Part shown: positions 61,030-64,000 of the stretch, piece after piece
Position numbering within the stretch: the stretch's first letter is position 1
Layout: every line of letters begins with the position of its first letter
Source: Pseudomonadota bacterium
Lineage (GTDB): Bacteria; Desulfobacterota; Desulfobulbia; Desulfobulbales; JAHJIY01
Reading direction: 5' to 3'
NCBI GenBank assembly: GCA_018823175.1
Contig: JAHJIY010000081.1
Coordinates: 20,551-84,550 of the forward strand
Length of the DNA stretch: 64,000 nt
The notes under the pieces: generated by a model
The model's database searches: none
What the model was told of the DNA's origin: nothing
Seen by the model: the letters and a program-made list of their open reading frames with translations, nothing else
Translations under genes and position numbers: made by a program

Positions 61030-61099
61030 TCACTCGTCACTATTCACTCGTCACTATTCACTCGTCACTCGTCACTATTCACTATTTACTTATAACTAA
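61030..61099 (-). repeat. Heptamer tandem array (10 units, TCACTCG/TCACTAT)
   Basis: Plus strand units: TCACTCG, TCACTAT, TCACTCG, TCACTAT, TCACTCG, TCACTCG, TCACTAT, TCACTAT, TTACTTA, TAACTAA, in exact register. It starts after an A/T run and ends 2 nt before the alcohol dehydrogenase stop codon. On the sense strand of the dehydrogenase the units read NNAGTGA. The same unit family is seen at 7241-7325. Confidence 0.85.
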
Positions 61100-61101
61100 A
61101 A

Positions 61102-62277
61102 TTATTCCCAGCCGATCATCGCCGTCTCATAAACCCTGATCACATCTTCCAGACTTGGCTTGCGTGGGTTATTCCTCACCGGGACGGCAACGGTCAAGGC
61201 TATTTCAGCCATTTGCGCAATCTTATCGGCCGGGATATCAAGATCAGCCAGAGAAGCAGGAATACCAACATCACGATTCAGACTGTAAACCGCCTCCACC
61301 GCCTGGATCGCCCCCTCCCTGGCACTTACCCCTTCAACATCCTGACCCATGACCGCGGCAATAGTAGCAAATTTTTCTGGGTTACCGATCAGATTATAGT
61401 CAACCACATAGGGTAACAAAACGGCATTGGCCAGACCATGCGGGATCCCGAACATTCCACCCAACGGATAGGCCATCGCGTGGACCAAACCAACCCCGGC
61501 CGTGGCCAAGGCCTTGCCGGCCAGCAGACTGCCCATCAACATCGCAGTCCGGGCCTCCAGATTACCGCCATGAGCATAGGCCATCGGCAGATTATTACTG
61601 ATCAGGCCGATGGCTTCCAGGGCATACATGTCAGATATATCATGGGCTTGGGTCGAAACAAAGGCTTCCAGGGCATGGGTCAAGGCATCAATTCCGGTGG
61701 TCGCCGTAACATGAGGCGGCATGGTCAGGGTCAGGGCCGGATCAAGGATCGCGACGTCCGGATACAATGGATTACCGTTCATGCCGCCCTTGGACTTGGT
61801 CTTCTCGTTAATAAAGACGGCGGTAAAGGTGACCTCAGCCCCGGTGCCGGCCGTGGTCGGCACCATGATCTTTGGCGCACCTGGTTTTTTAATCTTACCC
61901 AGCCCCAGATAATCCTCAGCCTTACCGCCGTTGGTCAGCAGAATACTTATGGCCTTGGCGACATCCATCGCCGAACCGCCACCTGCCCCGACCACGCAAT
62001 CACAACCGGCATCCTTGGCCAATTTTGCTCCCTTATCTGCCAATTTAAGCCCCGGTTCCGGATCAATCTTATCGTATATTTCAAAGGAAATTTTGGCCGC
62101 CGCCAGCGGAGCGGTGATCCGCTCAACCAGACCGGCAGCTTTCAGGCCGGGATCAACAACCAGAAAAACTTTACTGCCGCCAAGTTCTTTGACCAAAGCG
62201 CCAAGATCCGCGACACTATCTACCCCAAAACGGATGCGGGTCGGCTGGTTTATGGTAAACGACTGTGCTGCCATCAT
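61102..62277 (-). CDS. Iron-containing alcohol dehydrogenase
   Basis: 391 residues. It has the NAD-binding GGGSAMDVAKAISILL (about 98-113), KIMVPTTAGTGAEVTFTAVF, and the metal-binding GLVHAMAYPLGGMFGIPHGLANAVLLPYVV (two His). Members include 1,3-propanediol, lactaldehyde and methanol dehydrogenases; the substrate is not defined by sequence. GAGGA lies before the start ATG ATG. A hairpin lies upstream at 62316. Confidence 0.9.
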   Translation of the reverse strand: MMAAQSFTINQPTRIRFGVDSVADLGALVKELGGSKVFLVVDPGLKAAGLVERITAPLAAAKISFEIYDKIDPEPGLKLADKGAKLAKDAGCDCVVGAGGGSAMDVAKAISILLTNGGKAEDYLGLGKIKKPGAPKIMVPTTAGTGAEVTFTAVFINEKTKSKGGMNGNPLYPDVAILDPALTLTMPPHVTATTGIDALTHALEAFVSTQAHDISDMYALEAIGLISNNLPMAYAHGGNLEARTAMLMGSLLAGKALATAGVGLVHAMAYPLGGMFGIPHGLANAVLLPYVVDYNLIGNPEKFATIAAVMGQDVEGVSAREGAIQAVEAVYSLNRDVGIPASLADLDIPADKIAQMAEIALTVAVPVRNNPRKPSLEDVIRVYETAMIGWE

Positions 62278-62315
62278 AATAATTGTCCTCTTTTATGTTA
62301 AAAAAAATTACACTT

Positions 62316-62343
62316 AAGCATAATGTCTCATGGCATTATGCTT
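62316..62343 (-). promoter_or_regulatory. Perfect inverted repeat upstream of the alcohol dehydrogenase
   Basis: AAGCATAATG and CATTATGCTT, a perfect 10-bp inverted repeat with an 8-nt loop, 39 nt before the start. Either an operator or a leader hairpin; on the minus strand a U-run follows after 8 nt. Confidence 0.55.
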
Positions 62344-62514
62344 CAAATAAATATATATGAACTGATGCGACCAAAGCCAACCTCTCCGGATTTTTTTCAA
62401 TATCCCCACAAAATAAAGATCCGGCAGTAGATCAGGAAAATTAGAACCTCAAAATAAGGTCGCCAATTATTTCAATCTGCCCCTTTTTAACTGTAAGCGA
62501 TTCTACACTTGCGC

Positions 62515-63108
62515 ATGACCGAAAGGCAACAAAAAACAACTGGGAAAACTATGGATTCATCGATCAGCAGATCAGAGAAAAAAAGACAGTCCAAGAGAAT
62601 CGAAGAGTTAAGCCGTGAGCTTTGTGAACTACCCAACTCCGCCATTGCCAAACTGCCCTGCGAGAAATTTTTAAAGGACGAAATAATCCACGCCAAGACC
62701 GTCAAAGGTGGTGCCCTTAAAAGACAGATAAAATTTATTGCCAAGGAACTGCGCAACAGTTCTCCCGACCCGTTCTTTGAGTTCCTTGAATTAAACAGGG
62801 GCTCCAAATTAAAAAAGGACCGGGAATTCCATGAGCTGGAACGACTGCGGGACGCCATTATCACCGAGGCCTTTGCCGCCCTGCAGGAAGCAAGAGTAAC
62901 TAACCGCGACTTTGAATTTGGCCATGACAACTCATCCCTGCATAACGTCACAAGCCATTTCCCCGAAATTGACATCGCGACGATTGCCCTTTCCGCCAAG
63001 CGTTATGCCGTGACCCGCAAGCCTTCTCATAGCCGGGAGATTTTCCGATTGCTGAAGGCGGCCGCTGAGCGGGAGAAATTTTCTGCCCCGAAACAGGAAA
63101 AGGATTAA
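62515..63108 (+). CDS. darP: Dual-action ribosomal maturation protein DarP (YjgA, DUF615)
   Basis: About 197 residues from the ATG at 62515, with an in-frame ATG at 62551 also possible. SRSEKKRQSKRIEELSRELCELPNSAIAKLP and DEIIHAKTVKGGALKRQIKFIAKELR are characteristic of the YjgA/DUF615 family, which binds late 50S precursor particles in E. coli. Strongly basic. It stands in a plus-strand pair with the PCC protein, 4 nt apart. Confidence 0.88.
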   Translation: MTERQQKTTGKTMDSSISRSEKKRQSKRIEELSRELCELPNSAIAKLPCEKFLKDEIIHAKTVKGGALKRQIKFIAKELRNSSPDPFFEFLELNRGSKLKKDREFHELERLRDAIITEAFAALQEARVTNRDFEFGHDNSSLHNVTSHFPEIDIATIALSAKRYAVTRKPSHSREIFRLLKAAAEREKFSAPKQEKD

Positions 63109-63112
63109 AGCC

Positions 63113-63553
63113 ATGGAATACCGACAAGGCTCAATCAACAGGATTTTTACCGTAAGATTTGACGATGGCGACGATTTTCTGGGCGAACTGACCCGGCTGA
63201 TAAAAAAAGAAGATATCCGCACTGCCTGGTTTCATGTAATCGGCGGCATGCGGCAAGCCGGAGTAGTAACCGGCCCCAAGGAACCGGTCATGCCACCGGA
63301 ACCGGTCTGGCGCGAGATTGACGAAGCCCGCGAAACCATGGGCACCGGCAGTATCTTCTGGGATGAAAAAGATGAGCCCAAAATTCATCTGCACGCCGCC
63401 CTCGGCCACCACGGCGACACCCTCACCGCCTGTGTTCGCAAAGGGACCAAGGTCTATCTCATCCTGGAAGTTATCATCCTTGAGGTAACCGGCATCGATG
63501 CGACCAGGCCCTGGTTCGAAGCGGGAGGGTTCAACCGCTTGACCTTTCAATAG
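63113..63553 (+). CDS. PCC/PPC (DUF296) domain protein
   Basis: 146 residues. GSINRIFTVRFDDGDDFLGEL at the start, then AWFHVIGGMRQAGVV, HLHAALGHHGDTLTACVRKGTKVYLILEVIILEVTG, the DUF296/PCC trimer fold. It is a bare domain without an AT-hook; some members bind DNA or metal. The 3' end overlaps the antisense transposase remnant by 23 nt. Confidence 0.85.
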   Translation: MEYRQGSINRIFTVRFDDGDDFLGELTRLIKKEDIRTAWFHVIGGMRQAGVVTGPKEPVMPPEPVWREIDEARETMGTGSIFWDEKDEPKIHLHAALGHHGDTLTACVRKGTKVYLILEVIILEVTGIDATRPWFEAGGFNRLTFQ

Positions 63554-63833
63554 AGAAACATTTTTTATTTGGACTCTTCCTCGCTATTTCAGCATTAAAA
63601 TGGCGCATGAACTCGCCAAGGTTGCCGAGGGGGGTTTCCAGATGTAAATGAAAATGGTTCATCATCAACACAAATCCGTGCAGCTTGATATTGTATGTTT
63701 TAACCGATTGGCAAAGAATATCCAGGAAGCGCGCGCGGTCCTCATCATCGCTGAAAATCGCTTTCTGCTCATTCCCACGGCTGGTTACGTGGTATACCGC
63801 GCCAGGATATTGAATTCGTAATGGCCTAACCAT
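63531..63833 (-). pseudogene. Truncated REP-associated tyrosine (Y1/IS200-like) transposase, N-terminal part
   Basis: 100 codons. The start MVRPLRIQYPGAVYHVTSRGNEQ, then MNHFHLHLETPLGNLGEFMRHFN matches the N-terminal half of the RAYT/IS200-type transposase, with the metal-binding MNHFHLH. The expected continuation (VGHLFQGRY-type and the active Tyr region) is absent; after about residue 84 the frame reads unrelated residues overlapping the PCC gene. So the transposase is cut and inactive. These proteins are linked to REP palindromes. Confidence 0.8.
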
Positions 63834-63848
63834 CTCATTTTTTTACAT

Positions 63849-63869
63849 CTTGCGACATGCCATGTCAAG
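63849..63869. repeat. Palindrome beside the transposase remnant
   Basis: CTTGCGACATG then CCATGTCAAG: GACATG and CATGTC arms around one base. It lies 16 nt upstream of the transposase start, where RAYT genes often have REP-type palindromes. Confidence 0.45.
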
Positions 63870-64000
63870 AAGTCGAGTAGACCGGTTTCTCCAAGCAGTT
63901 CAATGAAAGGTCGCAGACTACGTCTCGCCGCACGCGGCTACTGCGTGTCATGAGATCACTTTAATGTACTGACTTGTTGGCCCCGGCCCCTCTCAGAACC
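63870..64000 (-). other. Possible group II intron 3'-end fragment at the window edge
   Basis: Minus strand begins at the edge with GGTTCTGAGAGGGGCCGGGG, like the 3' half of a domain V, and GGTCTACTCGAC near 63872 looks like an intron 3' end. In between lies CGCAGTAGCCGCGTGCGGCG, which can fold. No reverse transcriptase frame is inside the window. A weak call. Confidence 0.3.

Noticed and set aside
61030..61099. CRISPR-like array
   Set aside because: The units are 7 nt with no spacers, so it is a simple tandem array.

Overview
This window reads as a chromosomal segment of a Gram-negative, probably anaerobic bacterium of the Desulfobacterota (old Deltaproteobacteria), perhaps near Desulfobulbales. 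The reasons are the gene order thrS-infC-rpmI-rplT-pheS-pheT-ihfA-merR-tRNA-Pro, a small low-spin (assimilatory-type) sulfite reductase, several radical SAM enzymes, and lipid A and outer-membrane genes. The assignment is an inference from gene content. No database search was run.

Region 1 (1-15 kb) is a lipid or polyene biosynthesis island. A long minus-strand array, 13.2 kb down to the left edge, holds a ketoacyl-synthase-like protein, two B12-binding radical SAM enzymes, a GT2-DUF2062 fusion, an LpxL-like acyltransferase, an acyl carrier protein, a complete ketosynthase, a chain-length-factor-like partner without the active Cys, a FlgT-like and a CsgG-like secreted protein, FabG, a hotdog dehydratase, a LolA-like carrier and an MMPL exporter cut by the edge. 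A divergent plus-strand pair encodes an unknown protein and a BtrH-like acyltransferase. The set resembles aryl-polyene clusters but adds two radical SAM/B12 enzymes and the BtrH-like protein. Its product cannot be named from sequence.

Region 2 (15-27 kb) mixes envelope genes (a PagL-like deacylase, a second LpxL-like acyltransferase, a lipoprotein, membrane proteins), tex, a haem-binding CopD/cytochrome-b5-like fusion, a PAS protein and a DagK-like lipid kinase. Region 3 (27-39 kb) is core information processing: translation factors, ribosomal proteins, IHF alpha, two tRNA synthetases, recR, ybaB, dnaX, 4.5S RNA and three tRNAs. Region 4 (38.8-48.4 kb) has tadA, a thioredoxin-reductase-like flavoprotein, endonuclease Q, a thioredoxin-like protein, the small sulfite reductase, a radical SAM protein and outer-membrane proteins including a porin. 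Region 5 (48.9-64 kb) has YcaO-TPR, a methyltransferase, DUF1015, queD-queE, a long YvcK/CofD-family protein, mdh, kdsB, rsmJ, a DegT-type aminotransferase, an iron alcohol dehydrogenase, darP, a PCC/DUF296 protein, a decayed REP-associated transposase and a possible group II intron end.

The most unusual signals are: an A10 run in dnaX whose slippage in either direction gives immediate stops; opposed 7-nt tandem arrays filling the whole gap between two convergent genes, with a second 7-nt array family at two other loci; two families of interspersed palindromic repeats; poly-G tracts before an outer-membrane protein gene; an AUU start for infC; and the radical SAM/BtrH-bearing polyene-like cluster.
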